NCBI RefSeq assembly: GCF_004912165.1
Contig: NZ_STGV01000007.1
Coordinates: 124,001 to 188,000, forward strand
Reading direction: 5' to 3'
Length of the DNA stretch: 64,000 bases
Source of the DNA: Peteryoungia ipomoeae
GTDB lineage: Bacteria > Pseudomonadota > Alphaproteobacteria > Rhizobiales > Rhizobiaceae
Shown: positions 44,481-55,325 of the stretch, in pieces
Layout of the letters: each line of letters starts with the position of its first letter
Numbering within the stretch: the first letter of the stretch is position 1
Position numbers and translations under genes: made by a program
The notes under the pieces: generated by a model
The model's database searches: none
Told to the model about the DNA's origin: nothing
Seen by the model: only the letters and a program-made list of their open reading frames with translations

Positions 44481-45182
44481 TTACAGTGCGGGCACGACGA
44501 GGTCGGCAACCGGACCGTCGGTGTGGAGCTTGGCGCCGGTCATGGCCTGGAGTTCGTCCATGGTCATCGCGGCAAGCTTCTCGCGCACCACGAACCTGCC
44601 GTCGACCACGTCGATCACGGCATGGCTCGTATAAATGCGGGTGATGCAGCCGACCCCGGTCAGCGGGAAGCTGCAGCGCTCGACCAGCTTCGGCTTGCCG
44701 TCCTTGGTCACATGTTCGGTGATCACGACCACCTGCTTTGCCCCATGCACCAGATCCATGGCGCCGCCGACAGCGGGAACGCCCTTGGAGCCGACGCGCC
44801 AGTTGGCGAGGTCGCCGTTTTCGGCGACCTGATAGGCCCCGAGGATCGCAACATCGAGATGGCCACCGCGGACCATGGCAAAGCTGTCGGCATGGTGGAA
44901 GAAGGCGGCACCCGGCTTCAGCGTGATGGCCTTCTTGCCGGCATTGATCAGGTCCCAGTCTTCTTCGCCGGCGGGTGGTGCCTCACCGAAGTTCAGCACG
45001 CCGTTTTCCGTGTGGAAGATGGCCTGACGCCCTTCCGGCTGGAATTTGGCGACCATTTCCGGAAAGCCGATGCCGAGGTTCACATAGGCGCCGTCGGCGA
45101 TGTCCTGGGCGGCGCGCCAGGCGATCTGGGCGTTGGAGAGCTTGATGTCGTCGCGGGTGTCGATTGCTGGTGCGTCGGTCAT
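44481..45182 (-). CDS. pcaJ: 3-oxoadipate CoA-transferase, subunit B
   Basis: 233-aa beta subunit of the class I CoA transferase that moves CoA from succinyl-CoA to beta-ketoadipate. The Glu that forms the thioester is in HTENGVLNFG. The ATG at 45182 overlaps the pcaI stop (ATGA), which sets the start; a longer frame is unlikely. Sits between pcaI and pcaF. Confidence 0.93.
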   Translation of the reverse strand: MTDAPAIDTRDDIKLSNAQIAWRAAQDIADGAYVNLGIGFPEMVAKFQPEGRQAIFHTENGVLNFGEAPPAGEEDWDLINAGKKAITLKPGAAFFHHADSFAMVRGGHLDVAILGAYQVAENGDLANWRVGSKGVPAVGGAMDLVHGAKQVVVITEHVTKDGKPKLVERCSFPLTGVGCITRIYTSHAVIDVVDGRFVVREKLAAMTMDELQAMTGAKLHTDGPVADLVVPAL

Positions 45183-45901
45183 GCGTGGGCCACTCCGGCT
45201 CGGATCAGCTCTTCTTCCTGTTGCGGATTGGCGACTTCCACCACGCCATCGACGAAGATGCCGGGTGTGATCACCTGCTCGGGATCGATTTCGCCGGGCT
45301 GCACGATCTTCGAGACCTGGGCGATGGTTTTGGCAGCCGCCATACACATCAGCGGATTGAAGTTGCGGCCGGCCATCCGGTAGGTCAGGTTGCCCATCGT
45401 GTCGCCGAGATGCGCCTTGACGATGGCGAAGTCTGCCTTCAACCAGCGTTCCTGCACGTATTTGCGGCCGTCGAATTCGGCGATCACCTTGCCCTCCGCC
45501 AGTTCAGTGCCGTAGCCGGTCGGGGTGTAGAAGGCCGGAATGCCTGCCCCCCCGGCCCGGATGCGCTCGGCCAGCGTACCCTGCGGTACAAGTTCCAGCT
45601 CGATCTCACCGGCAAGATAGCGGTCGGTGAAGGCGCGCGGATCGGAGGAGCGGGGGAAGGAGCAGATCATCTTCTTCACCATGCCCGCATCGATCATCGC
45701 GGCGATGCCGATCCGGCCATTGCCGGCATTGTTGTTGATGACCGTGAGGTTCTTCGGGCTGCTCGTCTGGCGGAACCTATCGATCAGGGCATGGATGAGT
45801 TCGATCGGTGCGCCGGAGCCGCCGAAGCCCCCGATCATCACCGTTGCGCCATCGCCGATCCTTGCGATCGCCTCGGCAATATGTGGGATTGTCTTGTCCA
45901 T
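45179..45901 (-). CDS. pcaI: 3-oxoadipate CoA-transferase, subunit A
   Basis: 240-aa alpha subunit of the CoA transferase, with the glycine loop MIGGFGGSGAP near residue 21 that binds CoA. First gene of the leftward pcaIJF operon. A PcaR-type site lies about 95 bp upstream in the space shared with pcaR. Confidence 0.92.
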   Translation of the reverse strand: MDKTIPHIAEAIARIGDGATVMIGGFGGSGAPIELIHALIDRFRQTSSPKNLTVINNNAGNGRIGIAAMIDAGMVKKMICSFPRSSDPRAFTDRYLAGEIELELVPQGTLAERIRAGGAGIPAFYTPTGYGTELAEGKVIAEFDGRKYVQERWLKADFAIVKAHLGDTMGNLTYRMAGRNFNPLMCMAAAKTIAQVSKIVQPGEIDPEQVITPGIFVDGVVEVANPQQEEELIRAGVAHA

Positions 45902-45974
45902 CGAACCTCCCGTTGCAGCTGCATGCCGCCCTTTCCTTCAGACATAAGGCGGGCCTTCTGTCGACAGCAAGCGA

Positions 45975-46010
45975 TTTGTGCGTTATTCGATATTTGTTCG
46001 ATAATCGCAC
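45975..46010. promoter_or_regulatory. PcaR-type operator between pcaI and pcaR
   Basis: GTTCGATAATCGCAC (45996-46010) matches, from memory, the 15-mer bound by PcaR in Pseudomonas putida. Facing it is a degenerate inverted copy ending in TTTGTGCG (45975-45982), so 8-bp perfect arms TTTGTGCG / CGCACAAA bracket the region (to 46013). It lies 20 bp before the pcaR start codon and upstream of pcaI, suiting autoregulation and pcaI activation. Confidence 0.75.
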
Positions 46011-46030
46011 AAAATGTAGGGCATACGATC

Positions 46031-46789
46031 ATGGTGGACGCGCGCGATGTGATGGGCGGCTTTGTAAAAGGTTTGAGGGTCATGGAAGCCTTCGGGCCGG
46101 ATCACCAGCGGTTGAGCATTGCCGAGGCCGCGGAGCGCAGCGGGCTCGATCGGGCGACGACCCGCCGCTGTTTGCTCACGCTCGCCGAGCATGGCTATGC
46201 GGATTACGATGGCAAGTTTTTCGCACTTACATCGAAGGTCCTGCGGCTCGGCCATGCCTGGCTGTCATCAACGCCGCTGCCGCTTCTTCTGCAACCGCAC
46301 CTCGATCAGCTGTCGGAGCGTGTCGGGCACAGCGCTTCGGCCTCGGTTCTGGATGGAACGGAGATCGTCTATATCGCGCGCGCTGCACAAAAGCGGGTCA
46401 TGTCGATCAATCTGATGCCGGGATCGCGGCTTCCCGCCTATAGCGCGTCAATGGGCCGGGTGCTGTTGTCGGGCCTTGCCGACGCCGAGGTGATGGCCAT
46501 CCTTGCCGCTTCGGAGCTGAAGGCCAATACGCCGCATACGCTGGCCGATCCGCAGCAATTGCTGGCGGAGATCGCCATGGTTCGTGAGCAGGGCTATGCG
46601 GTCATCGATCAGGAACTGGAAATCGGTCTTTGCTCCATCGCCGTGCCGATCCGCAATGGGCGAGGGCGGATCGTGGCTGCCATCAATGTCGGGGCGTCGG
46701 CGGCAGTTCTTGCCGCGCGCGACTTGCCTTCATACTGCCTGACCGCAATGAGGGAGGTTCAAGACCGGCTTGCGCCGCTGCTCCCGTAA
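46031..46789 (+). CDS. pcaR: IclR-family regulator of beta-ketoadipate genes
   Basis: 252-aa regulator. Winged helix at about residues 10-75 (LSIAEAAERSGLDRATTRRCLLTLAEHGY) and a GAF-like effector domain (LPAYSASMGRVLLSGL is the family signature). Divergent from pcaIJF, with a matching 15-mer between them. Probably senses beta-ketoadipate. Converges with pcaQ, 6 bp apart. Confidence 0.9.
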   Translation: MVDARDVMGGFVKGLRVMEAFGPDHQRLSIAEAAERSGLDRATTRRCLLTLAEHGYADYDGKFFALTSKVLRLGHAWLSSTPLPLLLQPHLDQLSERVGHSASASVLDGTEIVYIARAAQKRVMSINLMPGSRLPAYSASMGRVLLSGLADAEVMAILAASELKANTPHTLADPQQLLAEIAMVREQGYAVIDQELEIGLCSIAVPIRNGRGRIVAAINVGASAAVLAARDLPSYCLTAMREVQDRLAPLLP

Positions 46790-46795
46790 CACGGG

Positions 46796-47713
46796 TTACG
46801 CCAGCGCATTTGCCACGTCGCGCAGTGTCTGCATCAGCAAGGCAAGTGGCATCGAGGGAATTGCATCCGATCGCACAGTCAGTCCAACAGGGCCTTTCGT
46901 CTCGCTCGTGTCGATGGGAAGGGCGACCAAAACCTGGTCCGCGAGATCCCTCGCCACGACGCCGGCTGAAATGATCCAGATCGCATCGGTTGACCGGACA
47001 AAGGCACGGCCAAAGCTGTCGGACACCGTTTCGATCTGTGTGGGCAGGGCAGAAATGCCGTTCGCAATGAGGAAACGCTCGACAAAGGGCCGAATGATGG
47101 AGGCGCGCGTCGGCATCAGCACGGGATAGCGCTCCAGTTCGGTAAACAGGTCCGAGCTGTCGGCCGTCAGCGGATGACCGTTTCGAACGCAAAAGATGAC
47201 CTGCTCGGAATAAAGATGCTCAAAGGAGAATCCGACCATCTGTTCGGGTGCCGCAAGGCGGCCTACCACAAGGTCAAGATCGCCCACGCGGAGCTGCTCC
47301 AGGAGAACGGCGTTCTCGCCCGTGACGATCTTGATGCGCGCCGGAATACCTTCCGCGAGAAAGCGTGTCATCGCCTGCGGCATGATCCGGGTCGAGACGG
47401 TCGGCAAGGCGCCGATGCGAATAGGAGGGGCATCCGCATGCACGGCATGGGAGACGGAATCGAACCCCTGTCTGAGTGCCGTCAGCGCCGCGCCCGCATG
47501 TTTCAAAAAGGCTTCGCCATACCGCGTGATGCGGATGCCGCGTCCGTCGCGCTCGAAGACCGCCACTCCCAGGACTTCCTCGAGTTCCCGGATGGTCTTC
47601 GTCACCGCCGGCTGACTGACATGCAAAAGTTCTGCCGCCTTCATCACGCTTTTCTGGCGTGCGACTTCTACGAAGGTCTGGAGATGGCGAAACTTGACGC
47701 GGTTGTCGATCAT
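46796..47713 (-). CDS. pcaQ: LysR-family activator of pca genes
   Basis: 305-aa LysR-type regulator with an N-terminal HTH (QKSVMKAAELLHVSQPAVTK, residues 19-38) and an effector domain. Divergent from pcaDCHGB across 96 bp that hold an ATAACC-N4-GGTTAA palindrome. PcaQ of rhizobia activates this operon in response to gamma-carboxymuconolactone or beta-carboxy-cis,cis-muconate. Confidence 0.92.
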   Translation of the reverse strand: MIDNRVKFRHLQTFVEVARQKSVMKAAELLHVSQPAVTKTIRELEEVLGVAVFERDGRGIRITRYGEAFLKHAGAALTALRQGFDSVSHAVHADAPPIRIGALPTVSTRIMPQAMTRFLAEGIPARIKIVTGENAVLLEQLRVGDLDLVVGRLAAPEQMVGFSFEHLYSEQVIFCVRNGHPLTADSSDLFTELERYPVLMPTRASIIRPFVERFLIANGISALPTQIETVSDSFGRAFVRSTDAIWIISAGVVARDLADQVLVALPIDTSETKGPVGLTVRSDAIPSMPLALLMQTLRDVANALA

Positions 47714-47722
47714 AGCAATTTC

Positions 47723-47738
47723 ATAACCTGACGGTTAA
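47723..47738. promoter_or_regulatory. PcaQ-binding palindrome
   Basis: ATAACC-TGAC-GGTTAA: perfectly matches, from memory, the rhizobial PcaQ motif ATAACC-N4-GGTTAA. Located 10 bp before the pcaQ start and about 72 bp upstream of pcaD, as expected for an activator that also controls itself. Confidence 0.85.
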
Positions 47739-47809
47739 GGATTGAGCCTAAAACATCATTTTACCTAACCAAATCGCCTGCGCAATATGCCGGTCAGGGA
47801 GGATAGTCC

Positions 47810-48614
47810 GTGCAATTCGTTCAAATCGGCAAGGTCGCGCTTCACTACCAGACCATCAGCGGTCCTCCGGATCGCCCCGTCCTGGTCTTCATAAATTCGT
47901 TGGGAACCGATTTTCGCATCTGGCGCGATGTGCTGGTGAGGCTTGTCGGCTCGTGCCCGCTGCTGGTCTACGACAAGCGCGGCCATGGCCTCTCGGATGA
48001 AGATGCCGGCCATGCTTCAATCGACGACCATGTCGATGATCTCTTCGGACTGCTGACGCATCTTGATATCCGCAGCTGCGTCATCTGCGGCCTTTCGGTC
48101 GGCGGGCTGATTGCACAACGCCTCTATCAGCGCCATCCCGATCGCGTTCAGGCGCTTATTCTTTGTGACACTGCTGCCAAGATCGGAAGCGCCGAGAGCT
48201 GGAATATGCGCATTGAAGCCGTCCGGGACGGCGGCCTGTCGTCCATCGTCGATGGGGTCATGCAGCGGTGGTTTTCGCCGGCCTTCCGCGCCGAAGACAA
48301 CCCGGGCTACGCCGGCTATCGCAACATGATGCAGCGCCAGTCGGCAGAAGGTTACATAGCGACCTGCGCTGCAATTCGCGATGCGGATTACACCGATGCC
48401 CTCGCGCAGATTGCCGTGCCGACGCTGTGTCTGGTGGGGGATCAGGATGGCGCGACACCCCCGGATCTGGTGCTCGATATGGCTAGGCGCATTCCAAAGG
48501 CGCGGTATGAAGTCATCAAGAATGCCGGTCACATTCCCTCAGTGGAGCAACCGGAGGCCATGACGCATGTCATCGAAGCCTTCCTCCAAACACTTGTCTC
48601 AGGAGATGCCATTC

Positions 48615-48622
<8 letters not shown>
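47810..48622 (+). CDS. pcaD: 3-oxoadipate enol-lactonase
   Basis: 270-aa alpha/beta hydrolase that converts beta-ketoadipate enol-lactone to beta-ketoadipate. Nucleophile S96 in CGLSVGG and a C-terminal His in NAGHIPSVEQP. Start is a GTG behind AGGGAGG. First gene of pcaDCHGB; overlaps pcaC by 8 bp. Confidence 0.93.
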
Positions 48623-49775
<1,153 letters not shown>

Positions 49776-49776
<1 letters not shown>

Positions 49777-50390
49777 TGGTGCAGTCTCTCGACTATCTGA
49801 AGGAGAGCCCTTCGCAGACCGCTGGCCCTTATGTGCATATCGGCCTGACCCCGAACTTCGCCGATATCCAGGGCGTCTATCCTTCTGATCTCGGCACGGC
49901 CATGGTCAACGACCGGACGCGTGGCGAGCGCATCACCATAACGGGCCGGGTGATCGATGGCTCTGGGACACCGCTCAGGGATGCGCTGATCGAGATCTGG
50001 CAGGCTGATTGCGACGGGCTTTACAATAGCCCGTCCGAAACGCGCGGCAGTGCCGATCCCAATTTTACCTGTTGGGGGCGTTGTCCCTGCGATCTCTCGA
50101 CCGGCGAATACCGGTTCGATACGGTCAAGCCGGGCCGTGTGCCCTTCCGGGATGGGCGCCTGATGGCGCCGCATATCTCGTTCTTTGTGGTTGCCCGTGG
50201 TATCAATCTCGGTCTCAACACGCGGCTTTATTTTCCTGATGAAGAGGCGGCCAATGCGGAGGATCCTATCCTGTCGCGCATCGAGCATCGTGTCCGGGTG
50301 CCAACGCTGATTGCGCGCAAGGACGGCGCCACCTACCATTTCGACATTCACCTGCAGGGAGACAAGGAAACGGTCTTTTTCGACATCTAG
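49776..50390 (+). CDS. pcaG: Protocatechuate 3,4-dioxygenase, alpha subunit
   Basis: 204-aa structural partner of PcaH; it has the same beta-sandwich (SPSQTAGPYVHIGL near the start, ALIEIWQAD) but lacks the full set of iron ligands, as expected. Begins at the ATG sharing a base with the pcaH stop codon (TGATG). Confidence 0.94.
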
Positions 50391-50408
50391 GACCGTTTTT
50401 GCTTCATC

Positions 50409-51461
50409 ATGACCGCATCCGTCTTCGATCATCCCTTCCTGTCCGGCCTGCTCGGCGACCCGGAAACGGCAGCCCTGTTTTCCGCTCAAGCGGATCTGGC
50501 CGCCATGCTGCGCATCGAAGTTGCCCTGGCGGACGTGCAAGCGGCATGTGGTCTTGTTCCAAAGGCCTCCGCTGAAACCATTGCCGGGCTCGCCGAGACC
50601 TTCGTGCCGGATATGCATATGCTCGCGGTGGCGACGGCGCGGGACGGTGTCGTCATCCCGGAACTGGTGCGTCAGTGGCGCGCGGCTTTGGGCGAAGCGG
50701 GCAAGGATCTGCATTTCGGCGCAACCAGCCAGGATGTGATCGATACCAGCCTGATGCTGCGGCTCCAGTCTCTCTGCCAACTTTTGACTGGGAGGCTCGA
50801 ACGCCTGGAAGCCAATCTCGGTCAGCTCAATCAAAAATTCGGTGCAGCAAGGCTCATGGGCCATACCCGCATGCAGGCCGCCATCGAGATTTCCGTCGCC
50901 GACAGGATTGTCGCATGGCAGGCACCGCTTGCAGAGCTGCAGGGGCGGCTTGCGCATTGGCAGAGTGCCGGGCTGCCCTTGCAGTTCGGCGGAGCAGCCG
51001 GAACCTTGGATAAACTTGGCGATCAGGGTGCCATCGTGCGAAGCCAGCTCGCTCAAAGGCTTGGCCTTGCCGATCGGCCGCAATGGCACGCCCAACGCGC
51101 CATCATTGCCGATGTCGGCAATACGCTATCGCTTGTCAGCGGCAGCCTCGGCAAGATCGGCCAGGATCTGGCTCTGATGGCGCAATCTGGCACGGCTATC
51201 ATCGGCGGCGGCGGCGCTTCCTCTGCCATGCCGCACAAGCGCAATCCGGTAAAGGCGGAGATCCTGGTGACGCTTGCCCGCTTCAATGCCGTACAGGTGG
51301 CGGGTCTGCATCAGTCGCTGGTGCATGAGCAGGAACGATCCGGTGCCGCCTGGACGCTCGAATGGTTGCTCCTGCCGCAGATGGCGATTGCCGCAGGTGC
51401 GGCCACCCGAATTGCCCTTGATCTTCTTGCCTCCATCGAAGCGCTGGGGCAGGCGGACTGA
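50409..51461 (+). CDS. pcaB: 3-carboxy-cis,cis-muconate cycloisomerase
   Basis: 350-aa member of the fumarase/aspartase superfamily. The signature loop GGGGASSAMPHKRNPVKAE and an earlier FGATSQDVIDTSLMLR are intact. It lactonises beta-carboxymuconate to gamma-carboxymuconolactone. At 350 residues it is shorter than many PcaB proteins (about 400-450), as common in rhizobia. Last gene of pcaDCHGB. Confidence 0.93.
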   Translation: MTASVFDHPFLSGLLGDPETAALFSAQADLAAMLRIEVALADVQAACGLVPKASAETIAGLAETFVPDMHMLAVATARDGVVIPELVRQWRAALGEAGKDLHFGATSQDVIDTSLMLRLQSLCQLLTGRLERLEANLGQLNQKFGAARLMGHTRMQAAIEISVADRIVAWQAPLAELQGRLAHWQSAGLPLQFGGAAGTLDKLGDQGAIVRSQLAQRLGLADRPQWHAQRAIIADVGNTLSLVSGSLGKIGQDLALMAQSGTAIIGGGGASSAMPHKRNPVKAEILVTLARFNAVQVAGLHQSLVHEQERSGAAWTLEWLLLPQMAIAAGAATRIALDLLASIEALGQAD

Positions 51462-51649
51462 TTTGTCCGCGTTCATCCTCGCCTGTGCGGTTGCGGCCAG
51501 GCCGAAATCCTCCGCCTTGCGGTGCGCCCCTCAGCATGGAAGATCTAGGTTTACTTTATTAAGCTGGAATTAGGTTTCTCATCCCATTTTGATCGTTTGA
51601 AAGAGACTGTCCCGTGCTCGGTATCAAAGCGGGATTGGGGGAGAAGCAC

Positions 51650-54187
51650 GTGTTCATCGACCGCATTTTGTCGCGCTTCAGCATCCAAACCAAGGTGCTG
51701 ATTTTCATATTGCCTTTTGTCGTCAGCATTTCTGCCGTCGGGTTTACCGGGCTTTATGCCTCCGGCCTTCTGCAGGGGCGTATCGAGATTTCCAACAGCG
51801 TGTTGCAGTCGCTGAGTGGCTTTCGCGATGTTTCAGCGGCCATGTCGACATTTCTGGCGGAGACGAACGACGAGACGCGCGAGGATGTCACCGGTCGCCT
51901 GAAGCAGCAGCAGGACAATCTGCACACCACGCTTTCGCAGCTTCCGGCCGATGCCGATGGTCGCACCGAACTCGAACAGGCGAGTGGCCTGGTGGATACG
52001 GTCGTCAGCCATGTTGGCGAGCTCTGGAATTTGCATGAGCGCGAAGGCGAGCTGGTCGGCCTTCTGCAAAAGGGCAATGAAGCTGTCGTTGTGGCCCAGG
52101 GGCGAGTGGCTGCCAGCATGCTGGAAACCGAAGCCAAGCTGAAATCCGATGACACGGCCGCGAAATCGATGTTGCGCGAAGCGGAAAACATTCGCAGCAC
52201 CGGCACCTTCCTCACCGAAACGAATTCCGGCTTTACCAAAGCTGCCACGCCTGAACTGAAATACGAGTTCATCAAGGGGCGGCTCGACGAACTGGCCACC
52301 CGTCAGACGATGCTCGTTGAGGCGCTTCCTGCCGCCAACCAGTCCGCGGCCAAGACGCTCGACAAGATAATCGCCGATCTCAAGACCATGCTTGCCGCCG
52401 GCGATACGTCAGAGGACGCGGTCAAGACCATGGCTGGCAGTCTGCGCAACTTCACCCAGCTCAATGCCTATCTTGGTCTTGCTGCCCAGCAGAAGATGAA
52501 GGAGGCAACCATCCGGTTTGCCGAGCTCGATGGTCCGCTCCTCAAGGCAGAGGCCCTTCTTGCCAGCGGCCGTCAGGTCACGACGGTGGGTTATGCCTTG
52601 CAGATCGTCATGGCGCGTTTTCTGCTCGAGCCGAGCGACGAAAATCGCACGCTTCTGAAAACGCAAATCGACGCAGCGCGCGAAGCTCTGGCATCGCTTG
52701 GCAAGGTTGCCGCCGAGGATCAAGCACTGGTCTCGATCGTCAACGACCTCGGCCCTTCGCTCGCAACCATGGAAACGGCAAGCGCCGATCTCGTTGCCGT
52801 CAGCAAGGAAAGCGGCGAAAGCTATCTCCGTGCCGGCTCCGATCTCAACGTCATCTGGGGCAAGCTTACCAATTTTGCCGAGGTGCAAAAGGTCAGCGCC
52901 GGCGAAGAGCGCCAGGATGCCAATTCGATTTCCATCGGCGCCACCATTCTCGGCATTCTGATTTCGATCTTTGCCGGTATTGGTCTCGTTCTCACCTTCA
53001 AGGGGCCAATCGGCCAGATCACGGGTGCCATGCGCCGTCTGGCCGAAGGGGGGCTTGATACTAGCATCAGCGGCGAGAGCCGTGTCGACGAAATCGGCGA
53101 GATGGCCCGCGCCCTTGGCGTCTTCAAGCAGAACGCGCTGTCCAAGATCGAGATTGAAAGCCGCAGCGAAGCGGAGCGGGCGCAGGCGGAAGAAGAACGC
53201 CGACGCAACGATATGGAAAAGCAGGAAACCGACCGCCAGATCGATTTTGCGGTCAACGCACTGGCCGCCGGTCTGCGCCGCCTGTCGCAAGGCGATATTT
53301 CCGAAGTCATCGACACGCCTTTCCACGGTCGTCTCGAACAGTTGCGCACCGACTTCAACCAGTCGCTTGCCCGGCTGCAGGATACGCTGACGCAGATCCG
53401 CGCAAACACGCAGCACATTCAACGCAACGCCGTCGAAATGACCGGCGCTGCCGACCAGCTGTCGAAGCGGACCGAGCAGCAGGCGGCCTCGCTCGAAGAG
53501 ACTGCGGCCTCCGTCGATGAAATCACGGTGACGGTGCGCCTGTCGGCGGAGCGGGCACAGGAGGCAAACCAGATCGTTGCCGAGACCAAGTCGCGTGCCG
53601 ATACGTCTTCGGTCGTTGTCGGCAATGCGATCGATGCCATGGGTCGCATCGAGGCGGCGTCCGGTCAGATCGTGCAGATCATCGACGTGATCGACGAGAT
53701 CGCCTTCCAGACCAATCTTCTTGCGCTCAATGCCGGGATCGAGGCTGCGCGGGCCGGCGAAGCGGGCAAGGGCTTTGCGGTCGTTGCCCAGGAAGTGCGC
53801 GAACTTGCCCAGCGATCGGCAGGGGCTGCCCAGCAGATCAAGGATCTCATCAACAAGTCCGGCTCCGAGGTTGCCTCGGGCGCCAAGCTTGTCCAGGAAA
53901 CAGGTGCGGTTCTCTCCGAAATCTCGACCAATATTGTCACGGTCGCCGATCGTGTGGCTGCCATCGCGACCGCTAGCCGCGATCAGTCGACAGGGCTTGC
54001 CGAGGTCAACGCCTCGGTCAACCAGATGGACCAGATGACCCAGCGCAATGCCGCCATGGTCGAGGAAACCACGGCTGCAACCCGTCAATTGGCGGAGGAA
54101 GCCGATACGCTGATGCAGCTTGTCAATCGCTTCAAGCTTGCGCCTGGATCAACCTCCGGCCAGCGCAGCATGGGCCAGGCAGCCTGA
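51650..54187 (+). CDS. Methyl-accepting chemotaxis protein with a large periplasmic domain
   Basis: 845-aa chemoreceptor. Helix TM1 near residues 16-38, a mainly helical periplasmic ligand domain of about 390 residues, TM2 near 427-450, then two HAMP-like segments (about 452-500 and 540-590), and the signalling hairpin tip [36 protein letters not shown] (near 680-715). No C-terminal CheR pentapeptide. Start chosen at the GTG at 51650 behind GGGGGAG. Just downstream of pca genes, it may sense aromatic acids, but the ligand is unknown. Confidence 0.88.
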   Translation: MFIDRILSRFSIQTKVLIFILPFVVSISAVGFTGLYASGLLQGRIEISNSVLQSLSGFRDVSAAMSTFLAETNDETREDVTGRLKQQQDNLHTTLSQLPADADGRTELEQASGLVDTVVSHVGELWNLHEREGELVGLLQKGNEAVVVAQGRVAASMLETEAKLKSDDTAAKSMLREAENIRSTGTFLTETNSGFTKAATPELKYEFIKGRLDELATRQTMLVEALPAANQSAAKTLDKIIADLKTMLAAGDTSEDAVKTMAGSLRNFTQLNAYLGLAAQQKMKEATIRFAELDGPLLKAEALLASGRQVTTVGYALQIVMARFLLEPSDENRTLLKTQIDAAREALASLGKVAAEDQALVSIVNDLGPSLATMETASADLVAVSKESGESYLRAGSDLNVIWGKLTNFAEVQKVSAGEERQDANSISIGATILGILISIFAGIGLVLTFKGPIGQITGAMRRLAEGGLDTSISGESRVDEIGEMARALGVFKQNALSKIEIESRSEAERAQAEEERRRNDMEKQETDRQIDFAVNALAAGLRRLSQGDISEVIDTPFHGRLEQLRTDFNQSLARLQDTLTQIRANTQHIQRNAVEMTGAADQLSKRTEQQAASLEETAASVDEITVTVRLSAERAQEANQIVAETKSRADTSSVVVGNAIDAMGRIEAASGQIVQIIDVIDEIAFQTNLLALNAGIEAARAGEAGKGFAVVAQEVRELAQRSAGAAQQIKDLINKSGSEVASGAKLVQETGAVLSEISTNIVTVADRVAAIATASRDQSTGLAEVNASVNQMDQMTQRNAAMVEETTAATRQLAEEADTLMQLVNRFKLAPGSTSGQRSMGQAA

Positions 54188-54191
54188 TCAT

Positions 54192-54230
54192 CGGCTGTGA
54201 GGTGGCGCGGCACGCGTCACCTCACAGCCG
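54192..54230. terminator. Bidirectional terminator between the chemoreceptor and the tct-like genes
   Basis: 13-bp perfect outer stem (54192-54204 with 54218-54230) directly after the receptor stop and abutting the stop of the leftward binding-protein gene. Confidence 0.75.
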
Positions 54231-55325
54231 TCAATTGGCCGGGCGACGGAACAGCGCTTTCCAGTTATCGATAAACCTTGCACGCGTTGCCCTGTCCTGT
54301 GCTGCAAGGAGCGCCGGGCTGATGCGGATCGGACGGCCAATGCCGGACTCGATCAGCGCCTCCGGCCCCTCGACGCCTTCGGGCAGGGGGGCATTTTCCG
54401 CAAAGAAGAAAGCCTCCCTGCGCGCAACGTCGCGGCCCCTGTCGGAGAGCAGATAGTCCAGGAAGCGCTGCGCCTCCCGCTGCTGTGGCGAATGGCGGGG
54501 AATGAGAGCGCCACGCGACAGGATGAGGGTATAGTCTCCGGGGATCACAACCTTGAGGTCGGGGTTGCGCAGTGCAGCCGCGTAGGCATACGGACCCAGC
54601 ACGTTGTAGGCGATCCTCAGTCGGCCATTGGCAATTTCGCCCAGAACCTCGTTGTTGCAGCATCGCGTGATGACGTCGGCCCGGCTCAGACTTTCCAGCA
54701 GCCGGCCAAAGCTTGTCGGCGCCTGCAGCGCATCGTGGAAAGCCAGGAGATAGCCAACCCCGGAGGCCTCGATGTCGTAGGTGCCGATCCGGCCACTGTA
54801 GATCTCGGGTTTGGCACGCACGAGTTCGGCAATGTCCACATGACTGCGCGGCACATCCTCCGGCGGCACCCGGCGACTGTCGTAGACAATCACGGCAGGT
54901 TCGAACGTGAAGCCGAACACCTCATCGCGCCAGTTGGCCCAGTTGGGAACGCTGCGGGTTTCTTCCGAGACATGTGCCTGGGCGCAGCCGTCATTGGCGA
55001 GCTTCACCAGTTGATCGACGGAGGACGACAGCAAGAGGTCGCCGAAAGGCCGGTCTTCGACGCAGGCGGCCTCGGCATCGCGGAACAGGTCGTTGGTGAC
55101 GTAATCGTTGAACTCCACGGCGACATCCGGGGCCATCTGCTGAAAATCGATGATCAGCGGCCGCATGGCATCCGCATCGGTTGCTGCATTGATCACCAGG
55201 CGCACCCGCTCAGTGCCAAGGGCAGGCAGTATTGTCTGCTCGCCTTCGGCGGCGACTGCCTGAGGCGCGCCGAACCCGACCGCCAGAAGCGTCATCGCGC
55301 CGACTGTCGTCAGAAACCTTGTCAT
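54231..55325 (-). CDS. Periplasmic solute-binding protein coupled to TctDE
   Basis: 364-aa binding protein of the iron(III)/spermidine-type superfamily, with a signal peptide (MTRFLTTVGAMTLLAVGFGAPQAVAA). ATG at 55325 overlaps the kinase stop by 4 bp. No ABC permease or ATPase is near, so it probably serves as a periplasmic ligand sensor for the kinase. A CC pair (RCCNNEV) is in the C-terminal half. Ligand unknown. Confidence 0.85.
   Translation of the reverse strand: MTRFLTTVGAMTLLAVGFGAPQAVAAEGEQTILPALGTERVRLVINAATDADAMRPLIIDFQQMAPDVAVEFNDYVTNDLFRDAEAACVEDRPFGDLLLSSSVDQLVKLANDGCAQAHVSEETRSVPNWANWRDEVFGFTFEPAVIVYDSRRVPPEDVPRSHVDIAELVRAKPEIYSGRIGTYDIEASGVGYLLAFHDALQAPTSFGRLLESLSRADVITRCCNNEVLGEIANGRLRIAYNVLGPYAYAAALRNPDLKVVIPGDYTLILSRGALIPRHSPQQREAQRFLDYLLSDRGRDVARREAFFFAENAPLPEGVEGPEALIESGIGRPIRISPALLAAQDRATRARFIDNWKALFRRPAN

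Noticed and set aside
52409..54088. 559-codon leftward frame over the chemoreceptor
   Set aside because: Antisense shadow of the MCP signalling and ligand domains.
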